A DNA stretch of 64,000 nt, taken from NCBI GenBank assembly GCA_963818725.1, contig CAWFTU010000010.1:1-64000 (forward strand), in the 5' to 3' direction. Under the pieces are notes generated by a model. It made no database searches and was not told the DNA's origin. It saw only the letters and a list, made by a program, of their open reading frames with translations. Origin of the DNA: DATFDN01 sp963818725. Its GTDB lineage: Bacteria; Pseudomonadota; Alphaproteobacteria; Acetobacterales; Acetobacteraceae. Shown in pieces: positions 25,172 through 32,694 of this stretch (its first letter is position 1; the number at the start of each line of letters is the position of its first letter). The position numbers and the translations under genes were made by a program.

Positions 25172-26200
25172 ATGCAGATCGCGGTGTTGGGGATCGACCT
25201 GGGCAAGAACAGCTGCAGCGTGGTGGGACTGGACCGGGCCGGGCGAGTAGTCCTGCGTCGGCGCCTGCACCGGGATAGCGTGGTCAAGCTCGCGGCTGGG
25301 ATGTCGCCCTGCGTCGTGGCGATGGAAGCATGCTGTGGCGCCCATCATCTCGGTCGCGTGCTTCGCGAGCAGGGTCACCAGGTCCGGCTGATGTCGCCCG
25401 AGTATGTGCGCCCCTACGTCAAGGCGCAGAAGAACGACGACCGAGATGCGGAGGCGATCGCTGAGGCGGCGACACGGCCGACCATGCGGTTCGTGGAACT
25501 CAAGAGCGAGACGCAGCTCGACATGCAGACGCTGCATCGCACCCGGGACCGGCTTGTGGGCGAGCGCACGGCGTTGATCAACCAGCTCCGCGCCGTGCTG
25601 CTGGAGCGCGGCATCACCGTGCCCCAGGGACGGCGCAAGCTGGAGGTGTTTCTTGAGATGCTAATGGCGGAGGAGAAGGTCCCGCTCAGCCCGCGGACCC
25701 GGTTGCTGGTCGAGGACCTGCGGGCCGAGTGGCGTGAGCTGGACCGGCGGATCTCGGCCTTCGACGAGGAGTTCGCGCGTCAGGCCCGCACTGACGAGAC
25801 GGCCCGCCGGCTGACCTCGATCCCGGGCATCGGACCGCTGAACGCGACGGCGCTGACGGCGTCCATTGGTGATGCCCAGACGTTCGGGCGAGGTCGGGAT
25901 CTGGCGGCTTGGCTGGGGCTGGTGCCGAAGCAGATGACGACGGGCGGCAAGCCCAAGCTGCTGGGGATCAGCAAGCGCGGCAACGGATACTTGCGCAAGA
26001 TGCTGGTCCACGGTGCCCGGGCGGCCCTGCCGACGCTGTCCAAGGCCGACACGCCGCTCGGCAGGTGGTTGCGCGGCCTGCTCGCGCGGGCGCACGTGAA
26101 CACCGTGGTGGTGGCGCTTGCCGCCAAGCTGGCACGGACCGCCTGGGCGGTGATCCGCCGTGGGCAGACGTTCGAGACGAAGGCTGCGGCGATGTCGTAG
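25172..26200 (+). CDS. IS110/IS1111-family DEDD transposase, right copy
   Basis: An intact 342-residue transposase identical to the left copy except Thr124 for Ala124. The DEDD residues (Asp9, Glu52, Asp near 89-92) and the Transposase_20 domain are all present. It starts at ATG 25172 with GGAGGGAAGGAGCGGG just upstream. The near-identity of the two copies implies very recent transposition or gene conversion. Confidence 0.93.
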   Translation: MQIAVLGIDLGKNSCSVVGLDRAGRVVLRRRLHRDSVVKLAAGMSPCVVAMEACCGAHHLGRVLREQGHQVRLMSPEYVRPYVKAQKNDDRDAEAIAEAATRPTMRFVELKSETQLDMQTLHRTRDRLVGERTALINQLRAVLLERGITVPQGRRKLEVFLEMLMAEEKVPLSPRTRLLVEDLRAEWRELDRRISAFDEEFARQARTDETARRLTSIPGIGPLNATALTASIGDAQTFGRGRDLAAWLGLVPKQMTTGGKPKLLGISKRGNGYLRKMLVHGARAALPTLSKADTPLGRWLRGLLARAHVNTVVVALAAKLARTAWAVIRRGQTFETKAAAMS

Positions 26201-26380
26201 TCCAGAAGATCGGGCCCGGCGCGCTGACCCGGCGCCCAGGGCTGACGAGGTCTGCGGGTGGTGGAAGTGAGATGGCCTGACAGTCGATCGACGTTCTGGA
26301 ACCCTGGTGTGTGAAATAGGGCACTGCGACCCTGAGAGTTTTATGAGGACCGGAACGTGCGGATCTCCATCTTGGCCAGG

Positions 26381-26538
26381 GTTCGCCCTGAGACCGGATA
26401 CGTTGGCGCAGACTGATCAGAACACGTCACAAAACCCTTGCAGACGGGGCGGGCCATACGTTCGCCCTGAGACCGGATACGTTGGCGCAGACTGATCAGA
26501 ACACGTCACAAAACCCTTGCAGACGGGGCGGGCCATAC
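26381..26538 (+). repeat. 79-bp tandem duplication in the IS110 3' non-coding end
   Basis: Two exact head-to-tail 79-bp units (26381-26459, 26460-26538), each containing CGCCCTGAGACCGGATACG and the terminal GGGCGGGCCATAC subterminal repeat. The left IS110 copy has only one unit. The duplicated part lies where an IS1111-type guide RNA and the right end would be encoded. Confidence 0.9.
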
Positions 26539-26546
26539 GTTCACAC

Positions 26547-26909
26547 TGCGCCTTGAGCGCGTGACTGTGATTTGGACCCGGTCCGCGAACTCCCATACGG
26601 GCCCGCGGCAATGACCGGCCGCAGCAAAGGCCGCACAGATGTCAGCACCCGACTACGCGCGAAATGCTCCTGAAAATTTCTCTTGCGCTCACGGAGGCGT
26701 CCACAGATGTGAAACGTCGGCTGGACGCATTCAGGCAGCATTTCGTGCGGAGCGCGTACCGATAATGCTCAGCGATTTCAATGGGTCGTCGGTCAGCATA
26801 TCGATCCGAATGGGTCCGCAAGCACTGATGCGGGACTTTTTCAACACAATCCACCAGGTGCGGACATCTGAACGGAGGCACTTTCATCGTCTGGACAAGC
26901 GTAAGCACC
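26547..26909. other. Gap between right IS110 copy and vapB copy 1
   Basis: About 360 bp with no convincing gene. A sequence GGGACTTTTTCAACACAATC near 26840-26860 resembles ends of IS1182/IS5-type elements, so this may contain a decayed IS end. An open frame runs through it into vapB copy 1, but its composition looks random. Confidence 0.4.
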
Positions 26910-26928
26910 GCTATCATATTCTGATAGC
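26910..26928. promoter_or_regulatory. Palindromic operator upstream of vapB copy 1
   Basis: GCTATCA and TGATAGC, 7-bp inverted half-sites spaced by five bases, lie 16 bp before the vapB-like frame. The same palindrome, with a different centre, precedes the intact vapBC at 28061-28079. VapB-type antitoxins bind such repeats to repress their own operon. Confidence 0.75.
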
Positions 26929-26944
26929 AATCAAGGGACGCGGC

Positions 26945-27199
26945 ATAGGGCAGCTTCTAGTGCGGGGTCTGGACGATTGGGTCATTAACTCCCTCAAGCA
27001 GCGCGCGGCTCGGAACGGGCGTTCGGTCGAGGCCGAGCATCGGGCCATCCTGGAGTTGGTGCTGGAGCCGGAAGCTGAATTGTTCGCCGAGCTTGCCGCC
27101 CGGCTGCGGGCCACGACCCCTCCGTCCATGATCAACAGCACTGAGCTGATCCGGGCCGACCGGGACCGGAACTACAATTACGATCCGGACGAGCCGTGA
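26945..27199 (+). pseudogene. VapB/FitA-like antitoxin, copy 1, start codon lost
   Basis: An 84-residue ribbon-helix-helix antitoxin frame aligned with the intact copy at 28097, e.g. GQLLVRGLDDWVINSLKQRAARNGRSVEAEHRAIL. Where the intact copy has ATG GGT CAG, this one has ATA GGG CAG, and there is no ribosome-binding site like the AGGAGG of copy 2, so translation is doubtful. The frame itself is open and ends as GTGA overlapping the vapC copy. About two thirds of residues match copy 2. Confidence 0.75.
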
Positions 27200-27623
27200 G
27201 GGCCGCCGTCGTTGACGCCTCGGTCGCCGCGAAAGGGGTTGCCCAAGAGGAGCTGACCGAGCAAGCGAACGCGCTGCTGGCGGGGGTCGCGCTATGCGCC
27301 CCGGCCCACTGGCAGGCGGAAGCGGTGAATGTGCTTTGGGGCGGGTCCATCGTGGGGAATGGGATGCCGGGACAGCCGGTGAGCGAGCCTCGGCCCTGAT
27401 GCGAGCGCCGGTCGAATCCGTCGCCCTGACGGGACTGATGGACCAGGCGCTGAAATGGTCCATCGATCTGCGGATTACGATCTGTGATTCGCTGTATGTG
27501 GCGCTGGCCGCGACGCGGCGCCTCCCGCTTGTGATCGACGATCGCAAGTTGCTGAGAAGGATCCGGCGAAGTCCAACTCTCGCCGCGCTCGCCCGCTGGC
27601 TCGGGGACATGGCTTCGCCATGA
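27196..27623 (+). pseudogene. VapC-like PIN-domain toxin, copy 1, frameshifted
   Basis: GTG 27196 starts a PIN domain (VVDASVAAKG, then HWQAEAVNVLWGGS). The frame shifts between about 27345 and 27390, and the rest (LMRAPVESVALTGLMDQAL ... ICDSLYVALA ... VIDDRKLLRR) continues in another phase to 27623. The acidic residues of the PIN site survive but are split between two frames. It is the inactive counterpart of vapC at 28342. Confidence 0.8.
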
Positions 27624-27873
27624 CAAACCCCGGCCTCCTCGCTTCCAACGTCATGCACTTCGCGCGCCTGCTGCGTCGCGCCGGCCTGCCGGTCGGTCCC
27701 TCCGAGGCCCGCTTCGCGCTGCGTGCTCACGCTCATTGATATCGGCAGCCGCGCCGAGGTGCGCACGGCGCTGCGCGCCGCGATGACGCATCGGCACGAA
27801 CACCAGAAGGTGTTCGACGCCACCTTCGACCTGTTCTAGCGCGATCCGGCTGGCGCGCAACATGCTGTCGCGT
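27620..27873 (+). pseudogene. coxE 5'-fragment (duplicated, degraded)
   Basis: From ATG 27620 the sequence repeats the first about 80 codons of coxE (28765): GLLASNVMHFARLLRRAGLPVGPSEAR. A frameshift follows at about 27725, then TLIDIGSRAEVRTALRAAMT...FDLF. A TAG replaces the Trp codon after FDLF, and all similarity stops near 27870. It is closer to coxE than the two vapBC copies are to each other. This is a dead fragment of a tandem duplication. Confidence 0.88.
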
Positions 27874-28060
27874 CTGACTGGAGGCGCTCCTCGCTCCCTC
27901 GTCGCGGCTCGATCCTCCTGCCGATCCTCGGGATCGATCGAAGACTTCTAGGCCAGGACCTCATCGTGGTTTGTAGCTGATGCGATCCAGTTCGGGGGCC
28001 GCCCTGTCAGGCAGCGCGGGTGCTGTCCCGCTTGCTCCGGGCCTGGACAGGCGTTCCAAC
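27874..28060. other. Spacer before intact vapBC
   Basis: About 190 bp with no recognised gene, between the broken coxE fragment and the vapBC operator. Confidence 0.4.
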
Positions 28061-28079
28061 GCTATCATATAGTGATAGC
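28061..28079. promoter_or_regulatory. Palindromic operator upstream of vapBC
   Basis: GCTATCATATAGTGATAGC: 7-bp half-sites around a 5-bp centre, 18 bp before the antitoxin start. It is the second occurrence of the same palindrome, matching the site at 26910-26928. It is the likely autoregulatory site for the VapB-VapC complex. Confidence 0.78.
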
Positions 28080-28096
28080 ATTCCCTAGGAGGGTTC

Positions 28097-28345
28097 ATGG
28101 GTCAGCTTCTGGTTCGGGGGCTGGACGACTGCCTCATCCGCGCCCTCAAGCAGCGCGCAGCGCGTAATCGGCGTTCGGTCGAGGCGGAGCATCGGGCTAT
28201 TCTTGAAAAGGCGCTAGAGCCGGAGGCCGAAAGCTTTTTTGAACTGGCCGCTCGATTGCGGGCCGAAACCCCGCCGCAAACGTCGGATAGCGCCGCCCTT
28301 ATACGCGCTGATCGGGACCGGGATCACCTCGTGGACAATCAGTGA
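28097..28345 (+). CDS. vapB: VapB/FitA-like antitoxin
   Basis: This 82-residue antitoxin has an N-terminal ribbon-helix-helix DNA-binding part (MGQLLVRGLDDCLIRALKQRAARNRRSVEAEHR). A C-terminal acidic/Arg tail (LIRADRDRDH) probably inserts into the toxin active site. ATG 28097 has AGGAGG at 28087-28092. It overlaps the toxin start as GTGA. It binds VapC and represses the operon, probably through the palindrome at 28061-28079. It lies at the coxD-coxE junction and is an addition to the cox cluster. Confidence 0.88.
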   Translation: MGQLLVRGLDDCLIRALKQRAARNRRSVEAEHRAILEKALEPEAESFFELAARLRAETPPQTSDSAALIRADRDRDHLVDNQ

Positions 28346-28764
28346 AGAGTGTTGTCGTCGACGCCTCGGTTGCCGTGAAATGGGTCGTCGCAGAGGACTT
28401 CAGCGACCAAGCGGACCTCCTGAAGGGAAGCGCGCTCTGTGCGCCCGCGCATTGGCAGGCGGAGGCCGTCAATGTCCTTTGGGCAAAGGTTTACCGGGGC
28501 GATCTATTGCCCGCGGGAGCAATCGATCGGGCACGCATGTTGATGCAGGCTCCAGTCGAGTTGGTGCCGCTTTCTCCTCTCATGGACGATGCGCTGAAGC
28601 AGTCTCTCGCCTGCGGCATCACGATCTACGATTTCCTCTATCTTGCGCTTGCTGTCGCTCGCGACATTGCCTTTGTCACCGCAGACCGAAAGCTGCTCCA
28701 GAAGCTCAGCGGCGATCCAAACCTGATGGCGTCGATCCGCTGGGTCGGTGATCTGGAACGATAG
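28342..28764 (+). CDS. vapC: VapC PIN-domain ribonuclease toxin
   Basis: A 140-residue PIN-domain endoribonuclease. The four acidic positions are visible: VVDASVAVKW, HWQAEAVNVLW, TIYDFLYLALA and FVTADRKLL. The toxin cleaves RNA (tRNA or rRNA in studied members) unless bound by VapB. It starts at GTG 28342 within the antitoxin stop, and its TAG abuts the coxE ATG without spacing. The toxin-antitoxin pair and coxE may therefore share a transcript. Confidence 0.9.
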   Translation: MKSVVVDASVAVKWVVAEDFSDQADLLKGSALCAPAHWQAEAVNVLWAKVYRGDLLPAGAIDRARMLMQAPVELVPLSPLMDDALKQSLACGITIYDFLYLALAVARDIAFVTADRKLLQKLSGDPNLMASIRWVGDLER

Positions 28765-29985
28765 ATGCCCGATCCGATTCTCTCTCCCGGCCTCCTCGCA
28801 CCCAACGTCATGCACTTCGCGCGCCTGCTGCGCCGCGCCGGCCTGCCGGTCGGCCCCTCGGAGGCCCGCTCCGCGCTGCGCGCGCTCACCCTGATCGACA
28901 TCGGCAGCCGCGCCGAGGTGCGCACCGCGCTGCGCGCCGCCATGACGCGCCGGCACGAGCACCAAGAGGTGTTCGACGCCGCCTTCGACCTGTTCTGGCG
29001 CGACCCGGAAGCGGCCCGGCATGCCGCGGCGATGGGGATGCTCGCGCCCAGGGCGGAGCTGTCCCGTGACAAGCCGCCGCCTGCCTCGCGGCGCGTCGCC
29101 GAAGCCTTCCAGCCACCCCGCGAGCGCAAGCTGCGTTCGGACGAGAAGCCGCCGCAGATCGATGTCGCGCTCGCCGCGAGCGAGCGGGAGCGGCTGCAAA
29201 CCCTGGATTTCGAGGCGATGAGCGCCGCCGAGATCGAAGCGGCGAAGCGCGAGATCCGGCGCCTCGCCCTGCCGCTCCAGCACCAGCCGACGCGCCGGCT
29301 GCGCCCCGACCCGCTCGGCCCGACCGTGGACCTGCGGCGCACCATCCGCGCCAGCCTCCGCCAGGGGGGCGAGATCTTCGACATCGCCCGCTCCCGCCGG
29401 GTCACGCGGCCGCCGCCGCTGGTCGTGCTGTGCGACATCTCCGGCTCGATGGCGCGCTACGCGCAGATTTTGCTGCATTTCCTGCACGCGGTCACGAACG
29501 ACCGCGACCGGGTCCACGTCTTCCTGTTCGGCACGAGGCTCACCAACATCACCCGCCAGCTCCGCCACCGCGACCCCGAAGTCGCGTTCCAGATGGTGGG
29601 CCACATCGTCCCCGACTGGTCGGGCGGCACCCGCATTGGCGAGGCCGTCGCGGAGTTCAACCGGCATTGGGCCCGTCGCGTGCTGGGGCAGGGCGCCATC
29701 GTGCTGCTGATCACCGACGGGCTCGACCGCCCGCGCGAGCAGGACGCGGGACGGAGCCTGGCCGCCAGCATGGACCGGTTGCACCGATCCTGCCGGCGCC
29801 TGATCTGGCTCAATCCGCTGTTGCGCTGGGAGGGGTTCGAGCCAAAATCCCAGGGTATCCGGGCGATGCTGCCGCATGTCGACGAGTTCCGGCCGGTCCA
29901 CAACCTGGCCAGCCTGCGCACGCTCGTCGATCTGCTCTCCCGTCCCGAGCCGACCCGGCCGGTGATCGAAAGGATCGCGTTATGA
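28765..29985 (+). CDS. coxE: CoxE-like VWA-domain protein
   Basis: This 406-residue VWA protein (VWA_CoxE) is the partner of the MoxR ATPase CoxD in maturing CO-dehydrogenase-type enzymes. The N-terminal helical part is 1-150. The VWA domain from about residue 215 has the MIDAS motif DISGSMARY (Asp-x-Ser-x-Ser) and the later ITDGLD. A typical C-terminal stretch (WLNPLLRWEGFEPKSQGI) follows. ATG 28765 directly follows vapC. It is 11.8 kb from coxD and overlaps the next gene as ATGA. A damaged copy of its first 80 codons lies at 27620. Confidence 0.92.
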   Translation: MPDPILSPGLLAPNVMHFARLLRRAGLPVGPSEARSALRALTLIDIGSRAEVRTALRAAMTRRHEHQEVFDAAFDLFWRDPEAARHAAAMGMLAPRAELSRDKPPPASRRVAEAFQPPRERKLRSDEKPPQIDVALAASERERLQTLDFEAMSAAEIEAAKREIRRLALPLQHQPTRRLRPDPLGPTVDLRRTIRASLRQGGEIFDIARSRRVTRPPPLVVLCDISGSMARYAQILLHFLHAVTNDRDRVHVFLFGTRLTNITRQLRHRDPEVAFQMVGHIVPDWSGGTRIGEAVAEFNRHWARRVLGQGAIVLLITDGLDRPREQDAGRSLAASMDRLHRSCRRLIWLNPLLRWEGFEPKSQGIRAMLPHVDEFRPVHNLASLRTLVDLLSRPEPTRPVIERIAL

Positions 29986-30320
29986 ATGCCGTAAGTTCAA
30001 TGGGTGAGACCGAGGACGTGCTGGGCCAGGCGGCGCAGTGGCGCGTGGCCGGCGAGGCTGTCGCGCTGGCCACCGTCACCGAGACCTGGGGCAGCTCGCC
30101 CCGTCCGGCGGGCAGCCAGATGGCGGTGACGAAGTCGGGCAAGATGGCGGGCTCGGTCTCGGGCGGCTGCATCGAGGGCGCGGTCGCCGACGCGGCGATG
30201 CGCACCATCGAGACGGGGGCGCCGCAGCTCCTCGATTTCGGCGTCACCAACGAGCGCGCCTGGGAGGTCGGGCTTGCCTGTGGCGGCAAGGTGAAGGTGT
30301 TCGTGGAGAAGCTTCTGTGA
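29982..30320 (+). CDS. coxF: XdhC/CoxI family N-terminal-domain protein (CoxF-like)
   Basis: A 112-residue protein equal to the XdhC_CoxI N-terminal domain alone: GSSPRPAGSQMAVTKSGKMAGSVSGGCIEGA is diagnostic. XdhC-type proteins bind and deliver sulfurated molybdenum cofactor to molybdenum hydroxylases. Here the usual two-domain protein is encoded by two adjacent overlapping genes. The ATG overlaps the coxE stop (ATGA), and its own stop overlaps the next GTG start (GTGA). Confidence 0.88.
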   Translation: MNAVSSMGETEDVLGQAAQWRVAGEAVALATVTETWGSSPRPAGSQMAVTKSGKMAGSVSGGCIEGAVADAAMRTIETGAPQLLDFGVTNERAWEVGLACGGKVKVFVEKLL

Positions 30321-31027
30321 CGCCGGATCTCCTTGCCGCGCTGACCGAGGCGCGGCGGGACAAGCGGCCTGTCGTCCTCGCCACGCGCCTCTCGGACGGG
30401 GCGCAACACCTGCTGCCCGGCCCCGGCGCGGGCGCCGCGTTGAGCGAGGCCGCGGAGGCGGCCTTGCGCGACGATCAGAGCCGCACCGCCCAGGCGGACG
30501 GCGCCGCGTGGTTCTTGCAGGCGCACAATCCGCCTCTGCGGCTGATCGTGGTGGGCGCGGTGCATATCGCGCAGGCGCTGGTGCCGTTCGCCAGCGGCGT
30601 CGGCTTCGCCGTCACCGTGGTCGATCCGCGCCGCTCCTTCGCCTCCGACGAGCGATTCCCGGACGTGACGATCCGCACCGACTGGCCCGACGAGGCGCTG
30701 GACGCGCTGCGCCCGGACGCGCGCACCGCCGTCGTCACGCTCACCCATGATCCGAAGCTCGACGACCCGGCGCTCGACCGGGCGCTGCGCTCGGGGGCGT
30801 TCTATATCGGCGCGCTCGGCTCGCGGCGCACCCATGCCGCGCGGCTCACGCGCCTGCGCGAGCTGGGCCACGATGACACGGCGATGGCGCGCATCCGTGG
30901 GCCGGTGGGGCTCGACCTCGCGGCGGTGACGGCGCCGGAGATCGCATTGTCGATCGTGGCGGAACTGGTCGCGGTCCGTCGCGGCGCCCCGCTCGCGGCT
31001 GGCCGGCCAGCGCGGCAGGCGGCATGA
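30317..31027 (+). CDS. coxI: XdhC/CoxI family protein, Rossmann domain
   Basis: A 236-residue protein with a short linker region and then the XdhC Rossmann domain (LIVVGAVHIAQALVPFA...VTVVDPRRSF). It ends with YIGALGSRRTHAARLTRLRELG and the family's GPVGLDLAAVTAPEIALSIVAE segment. It acts with the preceding small XdhC domain in molybdenum-cofactor insertion. GTG 30317 was chosen because it overlaps the previous stop by 4 bp; the next gene overlaps as ATGA. Confidence 0.9.
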   Translation: MTPDLLAALTEARRDKRPVVLATRLSDGAQHLLPGPGAGAALSEAAEAALRDDQSRTAQADGAAWFLQAHNPPLRLIVVGAVHIAQALVPFASGVGFAVTVVDPRRSFASDERFPDVTIRTDWPDEALDALRPDARTAVVTLTHDPKLDDPALDRALRSGAFYIGALGSRRTHAARLTRLRELGHDDTAMARIRGPVGLDLAAVTAPEIALSIVAELVAVRRGAPLAAGRPARQAA

Positions 31028-32688
31028 GGTTCGGACCGGTCGCGCTGGCCGAGGCGAAGGGCGCTATCAGCGCCCACTCCCACCGCCTGCCCGACCGCAT
31101 GATCCGCAAGGGTTCGGTCCTGGACGAGGCGGCCATCGCCGCCCTGCGCCAGGCGGGCTGGAGCGAGGTGATCGCGGCGCGGCTGGAGCCGGGCGACGTG
31201 CCGGAGGACATCGCCGCCGACCGGCTGGCCGGTCCGCTGGTCGCGCCGCTGCTGTCCCGCTCCCGCGCCAGCACCGGGCGCGTGAACCTCGCGGCCGAGG
31301 CGCCGGGCCTGCTGCGGGTGGACGCGGCCAAGGTGGAGCGCATCAACCGCGTGGACGAAAGCCTGACGCTCGGCACGCTGCCCGACTTCGCCGTGGTCGC
31401 GGCCAAGGACCTGGTCGCCACCATCAAAGTTGTTCCGTTCGCCGTGCCCGGCGCGCTGTTGGACGTGGCGGTGGCGATCGCGCGCCAGGGCGGGCCAGCG
31501 CTCAGCCTGCATCCGTTCCGTCCGCTGCAAGTCGGCCTGGTCGTGACCGAGCTGCCGGGCATGAAGGAGAGCGCCACCGAAAAGGCCATCGCCGTGACCG
31601 GCGAGCGGGTCCGTCGGCTCACCGGCACGCTGCTGCCCGCGCTGCGCGTGCCGCACCAGCAGGCGCCTGTCGTCGCCGCGCTGGCGAGCCTGATAGGGCA
31701 GGGGGCGGAGATGCTGTTGATCGCCGGCGCCTCGGCGGTCGTGGACCGGCGCGATGTCGGCCCGGCGTCCATCGTGGAGGCGGGCGGAGAGATCGTGCAT
31801 TTCGGGATGCCGGTCGATCCGGGGAACCTGATCTGCGTGGGCCGGATCGGCGAGAGGCCCGCGCTGGTGCTGCCCGGCTGCGCCAAGAGCCCGAAGCAGA
31901 ACGGCATCGATTTCGTCCTGCCCCGCCTGTTCGCGGGCCTCCCGGTGCGGCCGGCGGATGTGATGGGGATGGGCGTCGGGGGCTTGCTGAAGGAGACCGA
32001 CGCGCGCCCGCTGCCGCGCGAAAAGGCGCCCTCCGTCGTCCGCACCGGTCCGGCGCCCCGCAGCGCCCCGGTGATCGCGGCCGTCGTGCTCGCGGCGGGG
32101 CGCTCGCGGCGGATGGCGCCGCACAACAAGCTGCTGGTGGCCGAGCGGACCGGAAAGCCGATGATCGCGCGGGTGATCGACAACGTGCTGTCGTCCAAGG
32201 CGCGGCCGATCCTGGTCGTGACCGGGCACATGGCCGATGAGATCGAGGCCGCGCTCGGCGGCCGCCCGGTGCGCTATGTCCACGCGCCGGAGTACGCCGA
32301 CGGCTTGTCGGCCAGCCTCAAGGCCGGTATCGCGGCAGTCCCGCCGGAAGCCGCGGCGGCGCTGGTCTGCCTCGGCGACATGCCGCTGGTGACGGGGCGC
32401 ATGATCGACCGCCTGCTGGAGGCCTACGACGCCGACGAGGGAAGGCGGATCGTGCTGCCCACGTTCCGCGGCAAGCAGGGCAACCCGATGCTGTGGGACC
32501 GCCGCTTCTTCCCCGAGATCCTAGAGTTGACCGGGGATTCCGGCGCGCGTGCCCTGCTGGCCCGCCACCTCGAGCAAGTCGCCGAGGTGGAGATGGGCGA
32601 GGACGCGGTATTGCGCGACTTCGACACCACCGACGCGCTGGCGACCCTGCCGCCACGCCTGCGCCCCGAACCCTTGCCGGCCGGGTGA
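31024..32688 (+). CDS. Molybdopterin-binding protein fused to MobA-like nucleotidyltransferase
   Basis: This 554-residue two-domain protein has residues 1-340 as a molybdopterin-binding (MoeA/MoCF-like) domain (MRFGPVALAEAKGAISAHS..., LTGTLLPALRVPHQQAPVVAALASL, ILIAG-type core). Residues about 345-540 are a MobA/MocA-type NTP transferase (AAVVLAAGRSRRMAPHNKLLV, CLGDMPLV). MocA-type enzymes make molybdopterin cytosine dinucleotide, the cofactor form of CO dehydrogenase and related hydroxylases, which fits the cox context. ATG 31024 overlaps the preceding stop. Confidence 0.9.
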   Translation: MRFGPVALAEAKGAISAHSHRLPDRMIRKGSVLDEAAIAALRQAGWSEVIAARLEPGDVPEDIAADRLAGPLVAPLLSRSRASTGRVNLAAEAPGLLRVDAAKVERINRVDESLTLGTLPDFAVVAAKDLVATIKVVPFAVPGALLDVAVAIARQGGPALSLHPFRPLQVGLVVTELPGMKESATEKAIAVTGERVRRLTGTLLPALRVPHQQAPVVAALASLIGQGAEMLLIAGASAVVDRRDVGPASIVEAGGEIVHFGMPVDPGNLICVGRIGERPALVLPGCAKSPKQNGIDFVLPRLFAGLPVRPADVMGMGVGGLLKETDARPLPREKAPSVVRTGPAPRSAPVIAAVVLAAGRSRRMAPHNKLLVAERTGKPMIARVIDNVLSSKARPILVVTGHMADEIEAALGGRPVRYVHAPEYADGLSASLKAGIAAVPPEAAAALVCLGDMPLVTGRMIDRLLEAYDADEGRRIVLPTFRGKQGNPMLWDRRFFPEILELTGDSGARALLARHLEQVAEVEMGEDAVLRDFDTTDALATLPPRLRPEPLPAG

Positions 32689-32694
32689 ACAACC

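Larger units (their letters stand above)
25094..26546 (+). mobile_element. IS110-family (IS1111-type) insertion sequence, right copy
   Basis: An inverted, nearly identical partner of 17139-18512. It is 79 bp longer because of a tandem duplication near its right end. Subterminal repeats (ATGGCCCGCCCC and its complement) mark both ends. The two copies enclose about 6.6 kb holding the ATP-grasp operon and three other elements. Confidence 0.85.

Noticed and set aside
26840..26860. IS1182/IS5-like terminal sequence
   Set aside because: A single end-like motif without a partner end or transposase; noted only as a possible relic.
26639..27199. 186-residue protein ending in the VapB copy 1 domain
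   Set aside because: The first 100 residues look random and have no ribosome-binding site; only the last 84 align with the intact antitoxin.
30802..32283. Long antisense frames over coxI and the molybdenum-cofactor gene
   Set aside because: Shadow frames; sense-strand proteins are conserved and overlap as an operon.
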